A DNA stretch of 64,000 nt from Chlorops oryzae (Eukaryota; Arthropoda; Insecta; Diptera; Chloropidae): positions 56,133,152 through 56,197,151 of the forward strand of contig CM035808.1 of NCBI GenBank assembly GCA_020466095.1, given 5' to 3'. Positions within the stretch are counted from its first letter, which is position 1. Every line of letters begins with the position of its first letter. This document shows positions 45,626 to 57,418 of this stretch, piece after piece. The translations under genes and the position numbers were made by a program. The notes below the pieces were generated by a model. It worked only from the letters and a program-made list of their open reading frames with translations, searched no databases and was not told the origin of the DNA.

Positions 45626-45647
45626 TTTTGCGCACCCTGTTATAATG

Positions 45648-46600
45648 GCTCTTTAAACAAATTAACAGGTGAAAATTTTAAAATATTTCTAAATAAAGAT
45701 AATGAGCTTACTGTTGAAAGCAACTGTGTTATGTAGGGATATAGAACAGTTATTCCCTGACAAATTAGAGAAAAGGTTCTTGCTGAACTTCACAAATCGC
45801 ATCTAGGTATTGTAAAAACAAAGGCGCTAGCTCGCTCATACAAATGGTGGCCAAAAATTGACAAGGAAATTGAAAATATGATAAAAAACTGCAAACCCTG
45901 TCAAGAAATGTTACCGAGTCCTGAAAAACCTGATCCCATGGAATCCGACAAATAGTGTTTGGAGTAGAATACATGTGGACTTTGCTGGGCCAGTCAAAGG
46001 ATTTTACTTCTTATTGATCATAGATGCGTATTCTAAATGGGTTGAAATAATCACTACGAGAGAAATAAGTAGTAAGTGATAATGGACGGCAGTTTGTATC
46101 ACACGATTTTAAGAATTTTCTTTAAGAGAACAACGTAAGGCACATTACTACAGCTCCGGGACATCCAGCTACAAACGGTCAAGCTGAGAATATAGTGAAA
46201 ACGTTTAAATAAATCATTATATGCAACTATCAAAAGTGGAAACAATATTGATATAAAGCATGCTATTAATAATTTTCTATTTGGTTATAGAAACACTGTT
46301 CATTGTAGTACAGGGGATACCCCTACAAAATTATTTCTTGGAAGATCAGTTAAAACTCGATTTAGTCTTTTGAAACCGCCAACAGTTCTTGAAAGACTTT
46401 TAGAGGGTAACAAAAAAAACGTAAAGAACTTCAAAGGCAATAGAGAAGTTGAATTTAAGACAAGAGAAAAGGTTTTAATAAGAGACTATAGAGACCCAAA
46501 TAAACCAAATTGGTCTCAGGCCCAAATTAAAAAATAAATTAGGCCCTAGATCCTATTCTTGTACACTTCTCTACAACAACAGAGAAATCAAACGACACTT
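45648..46600 (+). pseudogene. Decayed gypsy-like integrase
   Basis: Successive frames read an HHCC finger (LHKSHLG...NCKPCQ), IHVDFAGPVKGF (first Asp), SDNGRQFVSHD (second Asp) and GHPATNGQAENIVK (Glu). Many stops and shifts interrupt it. The C-terminal part (to about 46795, basic, with RPRHDGRVVK at its end) is also recognisable. This is probably the 3' half of the element whose Gag and protease lie at 33878-35294, separated by the hAT insertion and its rearrangement. The intervening RT is missing. Confidence 0.8.
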
Positions 46601-46869
46601 AAATCAAATACGAGGAATAACCTCTTCTGATTCTGGGTTGACTGATGCTCCTGATGAACCTCGTGAAATCGCATCAGAAACTCCACTGTCATCATCTGTT
46701 CATGAGGATTGCAAGCTTCAATCGGAAGAAGTAGGCTTAGCAACAAATCTGCGAACTCTCAGACCTAGACATGACGGGAGAGTAGTCAAATCTGACTAAA
46801 TTATCAATCCTAATACCTGCTATGTATTGATATTATATTATATTATATTAATTTCACAATGGTTACAAT

Positions 46870-47011
46870 TTTCACTCTGAATTTAAACATCCACTCATGT
46901 ACACCTAGTTATTGAATTACAACTGTAAAATAGTTACTCATATAAATTGAATTTAAACATCCACTCATGTACACCTAGTTATTGAATTACAACTGTAAAA
47001 TAGTCACTCAT
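46870..47011 (+). repeat. 67-bp tandem duplication
   Basis: A unit starting TGAATTTAAACATCCACTC and ending AAATAGTYACTCATA is present twice, head to tail, between the integrase and the polypurine tract. Confidence 0.85.
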
Positions 47012-47019
47012 AAAATTTA

Positions 47020-47186
47020 AAAAAAAAAGGGGGACATGTAGCATACATATGTACAGTCAAGACCTGAGGTTAAGCCTTGTCGTCTTCTGCATGGTTAAGA
47101 CGCGGTGATAAGACAGAATGTAAGATGTTAGTTCGTAAGAATGAATTGCTGAATAAAGACATTATACGTATAGTTTTCTTCTTCAC
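47020..47186 (+). repeat. Polypurine tract and 3' LTR of the gypsy-like element
   Basis: AAAAAAAAAAGGGGGACA at about 47019-47036 is followed by TGTAGCATACATATG, the start of an LTR. An AATAAA at about 47153 and a CA near 47185 give a short LTR of about 150 bases. No matching 5' LTR was found near 33.5 kb, so the end point is inferred from where copia sequence resumes. Confidence 0.6.
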
Positions 47187-48496
47187 ACTGAGTTATTTCA
47201 AGATATGTCACTATGTTTTGCTCGGCTCTGGAACTTATAAAACCCTCACTGAATTCAGGTAACTGTTCGTCATCACTGGTGTCATCATCAGATTCAATTT
47301 GGTCGGTTTCAGCATTCAGAACGGATCGTTTATTTGCTGGTCGTGTCTTAAGTGGAGATAAGGAATTAGTTTTGATTTCAGACTTCTCTTTTACCTTCTT
47401 ATCATCCTGCTCAAAGAAAATAACATCTCGGCTCACAATTGTTATACCTTTTCCGAAGGAAAGGGTATATTAAGTTTGGCACGGTGTATGTAACATACCA
47501 AAGGAGTCGCGGTAGATATAGACATATATATATATTCTTGATCAGGGTGACAAGAGGAATCGATCTAGCCATGTCTGTCTGTCTGTCTGTCGGTCACACT
47601 TTAGTTTTTCGTAATTTACTCCTAAGCCATGAAAGATATCATATTGAAATTTGGCATGGACTTCAACCAGGTAAATGTCCGAAAAACTGCATACAAATTT
47701 TTTTCGTAGTCCCTTCTTGGGTCGTGGGAAGTGGTTCAGAAATTTCAAAAATCACGATTTTTAACGTTTTTCCTGGATAACTTTTTTACTATACATCCCA
47801 GCTTATTTAAATTTGGTGAGTGTATAGCTACTATGTAGACTTAAGCTTTCGCTGAAAAAAAATTGCGACATCGCTATAACTATGGTCATCATCCTACACA
47901 ATAGAAAAAAAACACTCTTTCTCTTATTCTCATATCTGAATACAAAAATTATTTTTTTGTGTATTTTGCCGCCAAATAAAGTCGTCCATTATGGATAAAT
48001 TTTGACCATGACCACATATCGCGAAATTCGCAAAAATTGATTTTCACTATTTTGAATTGAGTATTTCGCAGCTAAACAAAATGTCCTCTAAGGGTTAAAA
48101 TTTGATCAAGACCACCATCCGCGAAATTCGCGAAAATTTGATTTTCACTATTTTGAATTGAGTATTTCGCAGCTAAACGAAATGACCGCTAAGGGTTAAA
48201 ATTTGACCATGACCACCATTCTTGAAATTCGCAAAAATTTATTTTCACTATTTTGAATTGAGTATTTCGCAGCTAAACAAAATGTCCTCTAAGGGTTAAA
48301 ATCAGGGTTGATAGAAATCATTATTAAAATCAAAAAAATTAAAAAAATCAAATTTTTTGGATTTTTTTTTATTTAAATCGGGTTTTTTTGATTTAAGTCA
48401 TGATTTTTATTTTGGGCTAAATTCAATTAGATAAGACAGATCACAGCAAGCTTTTAAAGTTTATTCATTGACATTTTAATAAAGAGATTTCATACA

Positions 48497-49727
48497 TCAA
48501 TTAAGATTTTTCAATAAAAATACGAGCTTCCCAGCTTCTGTTGTACCCAGTTTGTTTCTGATTTTACTGTGCACTAAATTTAATGCAGAAAACACTCGCT
48601 CCACCCCGGCGGAAGAAGCGATTGCGGTGCACAGTTGTTCTATTATTTTGAATTCTTGTTCCGTTATGCGTTTTTTCATGCTATCTATTGCTCGCCACCA
48701 GTCTAAAGTATTGGTATTTTTTACAATTTCTTCATTCATTAGAACCCCTGTAAACGGCCCAGTTTTTGCTTTCAATTGTATTATTTTGTATTAGGAAATT
48801 TACTCCTGTCTGTCCGTAGGTGTTCCCTAAAAATCTTAGGGCTTCTTCAGATTCGTTCTCTGATAATTGCTCTTGAGGCAGTTTTGGACTTATCATATAC
48901 GCCAAAAAGTGAGCCGGTGTCATAGCTTGGCGGTACCGGTTCATGACTTTCTTCATTAAAGCTACGCTCAAAACATCTTCAAGCTGCACCGTCAGGTCTT
49001 TCCATATATCGCACCCTTGCTAATAAATCGGCACAATTCAAAATTTTTTTAATCAATTTTTTTATGTTCGATTTCAATTTTCGGTAAGAAACTCAACACC
49101 TAGAAAATTAACGCTTATATTGACTGAAGCAGCAGTCAATTGAGATTAATATAAGTTTAGAAAATATATTATTTCTCCTTAGTTTTAAGAGAGATTTGAT
49201 GATTTTCGAGAAATGCGAAATTTTAAATTGTGCCGATTTAGTAGCAAGGGTGCGATATGTACACATTCTGAAATTGTGCACCTGTCACTCTGAATTTTGT
49301 CCAATGATTTTGCTATTGGCTCCAATCTTTCAACAAGGTATTCAGCATTTCTTTTGGTAGACATATTTGCAATAATATTTCTGATTTCTTAATCTATCTT
49401 ATCTTTGTTTTGATCAGCTATTTGCATCAATGTTGGCCAGTTGTCAATATAACTCTTTAGTGAATCACACATAGTGTTCCATCTCACTTCTTGTGGTAAT
49501 ATCAAGTTATTTGCTTTTGACAACGCATACTTTGCATGAGCAAAATGATTGTTTCTGAAGTACTTTATGATTTTTTGAACATGTGCAGTAGAGTCAGGGA
49601 TTTCCAAGTCCTTAGCTAGCAAGTTAAGAATATGGGCAGAGCAGCCATAAGTCACTAAGGTCTTATATATAGATACGCGAGAAAAAGCAAAGCAAATGAA
49701 ATTGGAGAAATTTTGTATTTCAATCAT
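48497..49727 (-). pseudogene. hAT transposase remnant (C-terminal half)
   Basis: Minus-strand pieces cover a hAT core (GCSAHILNLLAKDL, then VRWNTMCDSLKSYI, 49389-49727), a middle part (DRCTISECV.., ending at the MITE) and the C-terminal dimerisation domain (WWRAIDSM.., SAGVERVFSALNLVHSKIRN, 48497-48775). Shifts near 48740 and 49390 break it. The N-terminal BED part is missing. Removing the MITE at 49009-49255 with one TA rejoins the frame. Confidence 0.85.
49009..49255. mobile_element. 247-bp MITE with TA duplication
   Basis: The ends TCGCACCCTTGCTAATAAAT and the complement are about 33-bp TIRs flanked by TA. It lies within the hAT transposase remnant. No coding. TA target choice suggests a Tc1/mariner-type source of transposase. 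Confidence 0.9.
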
Positions 49728-52700
49728 CCGGATTTAAATGACTGATTTTAATCTTGATTTAAATCACTGATTTAAATCAACTGATTTAAATCATATCAAC
49801 CCTGGTTAAAATTTGATCAAGACCACCATCCGCGAAATTCGCGAAAATTTGATTTTCACTATTTTGAAGTGAGTATTTCGCAGCTAAACTAAATTTCCTC
49901 TAAGGGTTAAAATTTGATCAAGACCACCATCCGCGAAATTCGCGAAAATTTGATTTTCACTAGTTTGAATTGAGTATTTCGCAGTTAAACAAAATGTCCT
50001 CTAAGGGTTAAAATTTGATCAAGACCACCATCCGCGAAATTCGCGAAAACCTGATTTTCACTATTTTTAATTGAGTATTTCGCAGCTAAACAAAATGTCC
50101 TCTAAGGGTTAAAATTTGATCAAGACCACCATCCGCGAAATTCGCAAAAATTTTATTTTCACTATTTTGAATTGAGGTTTTCGCAGCTAGACAAAATGTC
50201 CTCTAACGGTTAAATTTTGACCATGACCACCATTCGCGAAATTCGCAAAAATTTTATTTTCACTATTTTGAATTGAGTATTTCGCAGCTAGACAAAATGT
50301 CCTCTAACGGTTAAAATTTGACCATGACCACCATTCGCGAAATTCGCAAAAATTTTATTTTCACTATTTTGAATTGAGGATTTCGCAGCTATACAAAATG
50401 TCCTCTAACGGTTAAAACTTGACCATGATCACCATTCGCGAAATTCGCAAAAATTTTATTTTCACTATTTTGAATTGAGGTTTTCGCAGCTAGACAAAAT
50501 GTCCTCTAACGGTTAAAATTTGACCATGCTCACCATCCGCGAAAATTTTGTGCTTAATAATAATCTCGAGTCTTAGAAGGTATAAATAGATATCCAAGCT
50601 AGGAACGGCAGGAATTTTTGTTAAGGTAATGTTTTAACATATTTCAGGCTGAGGAAAAGGTATGTGTGCAATCGGCTTAGCCGATGTAAACTTCTTTACT
50701 TGTTTTTCTTGACTTCTCGTTGAACAATTTGTTTCCCCTAGATTGCTCACTATATCCAAGAAATATGCTATTATGAGATTTTGAGTCCAATTTTCTACGA
50801 TTCTCCTTTGGAATATGGAACATTGCTGTGCATTCAAAGACTCGAAGTGTTGATTAATTCGGTTTGACTTTAGACTAAAATTCCTCTGGCGTTGTATCCG
50901 TCATGTTCCTGCATGGAGTGCGATCAATTAGAAATGCTGCTGTTACTGGCGCTTCTGCCCAAAAGCTCTTCGATAATTGTGCATCAATAAGCAAACAGCG
51001 AACTTTTTCAATAATAGTTCGATTCATTCGTTCGGCGACGCCGTTGAGTTCAGGTGTATAACGTGCCGTCAGCTGATGTATTTTACCATGTTCAGCAGTC
51101 AACTTACTGAATTGATTATTGCAGAATTCTTTGCCATTGTCAGAACGTAATATTTTGATTATTTCGATTTTGCTGGTTTTCTACTAAATTCTTGAATTTT
51201 ACGAACGTCGAAAAGGCTTAATTTTTTTGTTTGACTGGAAGCACAAAAACTTTTCTCGAAAAATCATATAGAAATGTCAATAAAATCTTGCGCCACCAAA
51301 AGACTTCGTTGACATTGGTCCACAAATGTCTGTGTGTACCTATTGCGATATTGCTGTTGCACGTTCTCCAGTTTCCTTGAACGGTTTTCGATTTTGTTTT
51401 CCTTGTGGACACAATGCATCGGTTAAGGGTACCAATTGGATAATCGAATCCTTCAACTGCTTACTTAATTCTTTTTAGGCTAGTTTCACTTGCATGTCCC
51501 ATTCGTCGATGCAATAAACTCTGATCACCTGATACAGTTAGAGCAGTACCGTGGTCTTTCGATGTTTCACAGCTGAGTCTATACAAACCATCGATAAGTG
51601 GTGCGGTGGATATCAGCTTTGAATTTTCGTCAAAAATGCGACAATTTTGACTATTAAAAACCAAAGTTTTGCCATACTTTGTCATTTGGCTTACAGACAT
51701 TAAGTTAGCACAGATATTTGGAATGCACAACACGTTTTTCATAGTCATATTTCTCATACGATTGTTGTTTTGTAAGCATACATGCACATCTCTAGTACAA
51801 TTTACATCAAGCCGATTGTTGTTACCCACCACTATTTGTTTTGTTTTTGCTTCAGCTTTTTCACGTAGATTCGTCAAATCTTTTGCCATGTGAGCTGTTG
51901 CTTCCGAATCAATGCACCAATCGTTGCTGTTAGTTGCGGTTGCTACAAGCTCCACCGACGCGAGAAATAAACTGTTTGTTGAGTTTTTGTCTTTAGATTT
52001 CTTGGGGCATTTGTAAGCGTAGTGGCCTTTTTCATTGCACTCATAACCCACAACTGATGACTTATCTTTTGGGTTTTTTATCATTTTTTCTTTTGCCTTT
52101 TAAAGACATCCTTTGTTATTCGAGGATTCGTGATGAATTTCCTGAAGTAAGTTTGTTCGTACCAAGTCTGTTGTCAACATTTTTCCGCTGTTGGCAAGTG
52201 CCATAACCATGGGACGTATTGCTCCGGTAAACCAGTGAGCATGATTTGGGCCACAATATCACCAGGAATCTTGGTGCCTGATTTCTCCAGCTTTTGTTGA
52301 GTACTTGACATTTGATTAACGTAATCCTCCATCGAATCGCATTGTGATAATTCCAATCGCATTTAATACTTTAAAAGGTCCATACGACGCAAGACACCAT
52401 TGTCCTCAAAAGCATCCTTCAGTGCTTTTCATGCGTCTTTGGCCAATGTAAAATTTTTGATGGAGGAGTAATTTGTTGGTTCAACCAATAAACCAAGCGC
52501 GGAAATTGCATGTAAATTTTTGAAGGAGTCGCCCTCCAGACCCTCCATGCAAGGCCAATAACCCTTCAACACACGATGGCATTAAGCTGCAAACTTCCAT
52601 GTGTCATAATTTTCTCTTCCTTTGAGCTTCTCGATTTTCTCATTTCGCATTTATGTATCGAAATTAAAAAATCAATTTTATACGCGCGCAATAACTGACA

Positions 52701-52855
52701 AGACTTATTGGAATTTTCTCTCAAAAAACATGCAGCCCATAACTTGATGTGCGTGGATGAGAAAAAGAAACCAACAAGCGAGAAAAATACACCGTCTTAT
52801 GTTAATAAGATTTGGAAACCGGAAGGAGAGACTTTATTGACTTTTATTACAACTG

Positions 52856-55350
52856 TCATGCTGTAAAATTGTAGCTCTCACACAAGAAGCAAGGTTGCAT
52901 GTCAAGAATATATTTACAACATTTAAATGTCCAGGTTTCGCAGCCATAGATAAGGATGGAGCGAATTACTGTTTTATCAATGCGCAATTTAAGTTCAGTG
53001 AACACCAGTCTAGATTTAAAGTGTGTGTTTAGGTTTACCACCTTAGATGGTATTAGGCCCGTAGTGCATGTACTACGACCTATCGTTGTTTTATGAGATT
53101 AAATTGTTCACAATTAAGTGAAGGAGATCAATAGCACTTGAGCTATGGTCTCTCGTTGGGATTGATTACTAGCACTTGAACTAGAATCAAATTCGAAAAT
53201 AATAAATCTTTACTTTTCAGTTGTCAATATTATTCTGTCTTTATTGATTAAAAATTCTTTCTTATATACTATCATATTGCTAACGTTACATTTTTTGGAA
53301 GCAAGGGAAAGAAGCAAACAAATTCAAACTTTTCCAAACCTTGAAATAAAATCAGCTTTCTTTGCCACTTGAAGTTCATTACTCCTAATTGACAACTCAG
53401 CAAATTTGCCGTCAAGTCGTTGACGACGTTAAAGTCTTACCTAACTTTGTTTTCTTTTTATTTTATTTCTTTTGCCCTTCTTTTCTGCATATTTGTTTTT
53501 ATGTAAGTCATAAGAACTCGTGCAATTCCAACGCGCTCTTGGCTAATGCATGCATGCTCATATGAGGGAATCATAGGAGCGAACATCAATTTTTGGCTTT
53601 CTGTTAATTCTTAACAGTGTGTTATAGGGGCAAAAAAAGCTTTCTTAGCAGCGATGATTTTTTTTGTATGTCTATATTGCAATCATTGCACTGATTTACG
53701 CAGGAACTAAGATATTTAAATTTATCGACTACTTCGAAGTTTTGATTGTCAATGGTAAGGTTCTGTCTGAATCTGCGTGACCAGTTCAGATTGCCCGAGG
53801 GCATTACTTTTGTTTGGTCTTCCTTGATGCGTAGCCCACTGTCTTGTGCGCTATTTTCAAGCTTAATAAACGCGTTTTTCATTTCTATAACTGATCTCCC
53901 TATTAAATCAATATTATCGGCAAATGCCAGTATCTATGCCGGTGGTCGATATATTGTATCATTCGTTTGTATATTTGTTTTTAATTGTTTTTTTAGGGCT
54001 AAAATGAATAGTCGAGAGCCCATCACCTTGGCGCACACCTGATTTAATTTCAAAGACGGGTGAATATTCATTTTTTTTTTATCACGCCACTGCTTTTTGC
54101 CGCAGTCATCCTTGCCAACCTTATAAGCTTGCATGGTATTCCAAGCTGCTTCATGCTGTTCCATACATAAGTTCTATTAATGGAATCAAATGCCCCTTTA
54201 TAATCTACAAAAAGATGGCGGATGGTAGATTTATTTGTTTTAAATCCAGCTTGATAGTCACCTAAATTCTTGCTGTGTACACTTTTAGGTGGTTTGCTAT
54301 GATCCTGGTAAGCAGTTTATACGCTACACAGAGTAGGGATATGCCGCGATAGTTTTTACATTCAAGCTTACTACTTTTTTTATGAAAGGGTACAATGACT
54401 CCGATGTTCCATTCCGCGAGCATTCTTTCGGTGGTCCATATTTTTTTAACTAATTGGAACATTTCAACTATTAGTGGTGTGCCCCCATATTTAATAAGCT
54501 CTACTTGGATAGTATCTATGCCGGGGGATTCGCTATTTTTTGCGCTCCGAAGGGCTTCACAAAAATTTTCAACTGATGGCATTGGGATTTCCATAGCGTC
54601 CCTGACGTCCTCCTGGGGCAGTATCATCTCTTCTCTTGATTTTAATATTTCTTCAAAATGGTCTTTTCATCGATGGAGTATTTTGATGCTTTCGTGAAGC
54701 ATTTTACCGGAGGCGCTTTTGACGCAATTAGCCCTAGGTTGGAAGCCTTTTGTAGCAGCGTTTTTTATTTGTACAATGTACATATGTCGTACTGCGATGT
54801 TCCTATAAATTGACTCCAGTTCTAGTAGCTCTCGGGCAAGTTTTGATTTTTTCTTGGACCTGCAAAGTGACATAAATGTTCTCCTGGCGTTCTAATATCG
54901 CAATTCGTTGTTTCTTGTTGATCTTTGTTACCGTTGTTTTCTTTCCTCATTTTTAGGTGCTAGTGGCGTACTGCATTCCTCATCCCACCAGTCACCATTG
55001 CGACTTCTTCTTTCAAATTCGATATGCGTATTCGCTGCTGATATGATTGCGTTCTTACACACGTTTTAATTTGCATTGGTATCTTCTACATTTGTTTCAC
55101 TGCCTTGCATCGCATTTTCTAAAGCTGCCTGATACCTCTCCACAGTTTGTTGTTATTGCAGCTTACTTATATACCATTTACGTGTTTTCCTTCCTTTCTC
55201 TTTTTTAGCACTCGAAACCAGCGCTCTAATTTTTACTTTTACTAGGTAGTGACCGGAGTCAAAAGATGCACCCCCTCTAGACGATACGTTAAGAATGTTG
55301 CCTGCGTGTCTTGAACTAAGTGCTACGTGGTTAATTTGATTGATTGTCAT
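52856..55350 (-). pseudogene. Decayed LINE: endonuclease end and reverse transcriptase
   Basis: From right to left: an endonuclease C-terminus (INHVALSSRH..FDSGHYLVKVK, 55153-55350), a linker (54667-54873), RT with SPGIDTIQVELIKYGG and CKNYRGISLL (54262-54627), a piece around 54164-53934, the catalytic region (FADN near 53915), a GLRIKEDQTKV block, and after an insertion the ILIYGCETW region (52856-53041). The second Asp of the FADD box is Asn (codon 53913-53915). Several shifts and stops add to this. The motif style is that of RTE/CR1-like LINEs of insects; I cannot fix the clade. Confidence 0.78.
53042..53625. mobile_element. ~585-bp insertion in the LINE, possible solo LTR
   Basis: The LINE protein reads to KAFFAPI on one side (53628 onward) and resumes at VNLNTHFKSRLV on the other (to 53041). 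The sequence between is therefore an insert. It has no long frame, an AATAAA near 53200, and a small palindrome CGTAGTGCATGTACTACG. LTR-like composition suggests a solo LTR, but I cannot confirm ends or a target duplication. Confidence 0.5.
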
Positions 55351-55446
55351 TCCATCCGGGCTTCTTGAAGTTCGTTTATATATTTGTTTACGTGGGAAGC
55401 AGGTGCTTGATATTATAATCTCTCTATACGCAGCAATATCTATTTA

Positions 55447-55793
55447 TCTCTGACCGTTATCATTTTTTGCGAGAATCGAAACGAACATTTAAAACCACAG
55501 AACTCAATAATCGGATGACACATGTGAAAGTTATAACCAAAAAACTGCATTTTTATTTTTTAAAACGTGGGTATTTAGAACTGTGTGAGCATACACTATG
55601 TATACGCGCTGAGGACCTACATACCTACCTGTAGTATATGTAACGTACAATCGTTTGCTCGCACAGTACCAAATACCCACGTTAAAAAAAAATTAAAGTG
55701 CCATTTTTCGCTTATATCTTTCACGTCTGTCATCCGACTATTGAGCTCTGTGGATTTAAATGTTCGTTACGACTCTACGTAAAAACTGACATA
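55447..55793. mobile_element. Hairpin MITE with ~130-bp arms
   Basis: The left arm (about 55447-55585, with GTGAAAGTTATAACC and AACGTGGGTATTT) and right arm (about 55655-55793) are imperfect reverse complements around a centre of 70 bases. Non-coding. The frame at 55585-55782 runs through one arm and is not a gene. Confidence 0.75.
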
Positions 55794-55805
55794 CCGTACA
55801 TTGGG

Positions 55806-56626
55806 TGTTAAAGGGTTTCCGTGTGTATTTTCGGAAGAAAGATACACCTGAATCCCTTTTTCATGTAGAAAACAAAACAAACAATAAATTCAATCAATCT
55901 CTTTTATTAATTTATAGTCCTTTTATTTTTACATGGATTATTCCCAAGCATAACTCCTTCTTACACTCGAAATACTTCCTAGTATACTAACTAACCCTTA
56001 AAGTCCACGTTCTAGTCGCTGTTGCCGCTTGATTAGTACAGCCGATTCGAATTGAGACTTTGAAAACTAAAATGCAAGTCCTCTTCCAGATATCGATCAT
56101 TTGCTTATATAGGGAGAAAGTGTCTCATCTTCACTTTCTCGCTGCAATTCCATAATCTGGAACATCTTTGCTGTGTCGCAATCCTATTTCGAAATCGATC
56201 ATTTCGCAAATCTCTCGCTGCTGAAGTTCTAGCTATTGTTGTTGTTTATTATTGTTGACCCACTTTTATGCTCTAGTTCAATATCCGCAAGTTTCCGAAA
56301 ATGCAAACGTTGCTGTTATTCTTGATCGTCGTTCTCGCTGACCGTCGTTCTCGCATGTCGTCGGTCTCACTCTTCGCCGTTCGTCTGTTTGTCGTTTGCG
56401 ACTGATCATGTTTCATCACTTGCTGCGGTTATTGGCTTCGACTTCGCAATTGTCTTGGTCGGTTGTTGTTGTTTCGACCTTGACCATGAAGTTGCAGTTT
56501 TGTCGGCTTTCACTTCAGGGTCGTTTGTTTATTTTTTTGTCGATCAGAGTCAACGTGAAAAGGTTGTGAGTAGAAGCAGCTCACAACACAATGCAGAAGG
56601 GTTGTGAGTAAAGACGACTCACAACA
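55806..56626 (-). repeat. 3' LTR of the Ulp1-bearing retroelement
   Basis: On the minus strand TGTTGTGAGTCGTC follows the purine tract (complement of TCCCTCCCCCCTTCC). On the plus strand the inner end is ACTCACAACA and the proposed outer end is TGTTAAAGG at 55806. TGTTGTGAG is also how the LTR of the 1096-4971 element starts. The outer boundary is a guess from TG..CA ends. Inside are GTTGTGAGTAAAG and ACGACTCACAAC, an inverted pair near the terminus. Confidence 0.6.
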
Positions 56627-56639
56627 TCCCTCCCCCCTT

Positions 56640-57418
56640 CCTTGAAGTCACGAACCTCGTGACGTAGCCATTCTCAGATGTACATAAGATCGTTTTGGTG
56701 AGCTTTTGTTTTTCCCAAGGTAATTGTTCATAGGGCTTCGACGTTGGTGTTCTGATATTGAAAATTTTTTGTGGTGCAGTGTAGATAGATAACTCCAATA
56801 GACCAGAGATGATTTGATAAACTGCTGCTGTTGTTAAGTCATTCGTTGTGTTGGGGCTGGGCAACTACATGATTGCCCCCTCCCCCTCTATGCGATGATT
56901 TAAGATACCTTATAGTCTTGGGCACTGAATATGTTTTAAAGATGAATTTGATACTCGATGTCACTGCGTTCATTGTTGTTGTGCGTTTTATACTTGTGCA
57001 CTTGTTGCTGGTGCTGTTGAGTGGAACAGTGAGTTGATTTAAACGGTTGCTGTTGCGTATTGTGTTGTGGTGCATGATCGGTTTCGAATTCTGCTGTTTC
57101 TTCGTGGTGCTGAGGTTCCTTTTTGTTGATGCGACTTAGAGTTTTCCATTATTGCTAAAGCTTTACAATTATTTAAATTTATCTTATATCGTACTTAAAT
57201 AAAAGCTAATGGAACTTTGTATAATTATTTTCCGACACCTTTCTTATTGCTAAATATATATTTTTTCGTTTTCTCTTTTTATTTTACAATTTTGGTCTTT
57301 TTGTTTTAATTTTTATGTTTCAGTAAGAATATTTACTAGTCTTAACTTTATTATTACTGCTAAATTTTAAAAATTGAACATTTTCTTTCTTGTTAACAAT
57401 AGAATCTTAATTCATATT
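56640..57418 (-). other. 3' untranslated region of the Ulp1-bearing element
   Basis: No convincing gene. Short minus-strand frames at 56619-57075 are Thr/Asn/Gln/His-rich. A second purine-rich tract (complement of CCCCCTCCCCCTC) lies near 56876-56890, possibly a remnant or secondary polypurine tract. 57120-57418 is AT-rich. Confidence 0.4.

Larger units (their letters stand above)
42223..45639 (-). mobile_element. hAT transposon with 8-bp target duplication
   Basis: The left end CAGGGTGCGG and the right end GCGCACCCTG are inverted. TTATAATG flanks both (42215-42222 and 45640-45647). The subterminal regions are dense in GCGAGCG words, and part of each end is itself palindromic. It carries a shortened transposase gene on the minus strand and a hairpin MITE. 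It sits in the decayed gypsy-like element, whose integrase resumes at 45648. Confidence 0.92.
48303..49804 (-). mobile_element. hAT element with GTTAAAAT duplication
   Basis: The ends CAGGGTTGAT and ATCAACCCTG are followed inward by GATTTAAATC-type repeats. GTTAAAAT flanks both sides (48295-48302 and 49805-49812), the 8-bp duplication expected of hAT. The target site is itself part of a 101-bp unit of the Helentron array. Confidence 0.95.
47442..50702 (+). mobile_element. Helentron/DINE-like element, family B, with hAT insert
   Basis: Both ends are present: TTATACCTTTTCCGAAGGAAAG and the 23-bp palindrome around ATCGGCTTAGCCGAT before CTTTACTTG. It has the GTCT microsatellite (47573-47592), the GTATAGCTACTATGTAGACTT block and more than ten 101-bp units. 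It lies inside copia coding sequence with no target duplication: deleting 47442-50702 restores the reading frame exactly. It contains the hAT at 48303-49804. Confidence 0.92.
47186..52660 (-). pseudogene. Decayed copia-like gag-pol, split by a Helentron
   Basis: The minus strand reads: Gag (from about 52660, with stops; MRLELSQCDS.. at 52362), a zinc knuckle whose first Cys is Gly (GYECNEKGHYAYKC, about 52045), protease with DSEA where DSGA or DTGA is expected (about 51915), a pre-integrase HRRMGH block (51500), and integrase with SDNGKEF and NGVAERMNRT (51000-51140). Then the reading is broken by 47442-50702 and resumes in frame with SRDVIFFEQD (47441-47190). It ends where gypsy LTR sequence begins. 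RT and RNase H are not in the window. Mutations in two catalytic or metal-binding motifs and many stops make it inactive. Confidence 0.85.

Noticed and set aside
56619..57075. Small minus-strand frames near the second purine tract as an env-like gene
   Set aside because: They are short, low-complexity, and show no signal peptide or membrane segment; no envelope gene is supported anywhere in the window.
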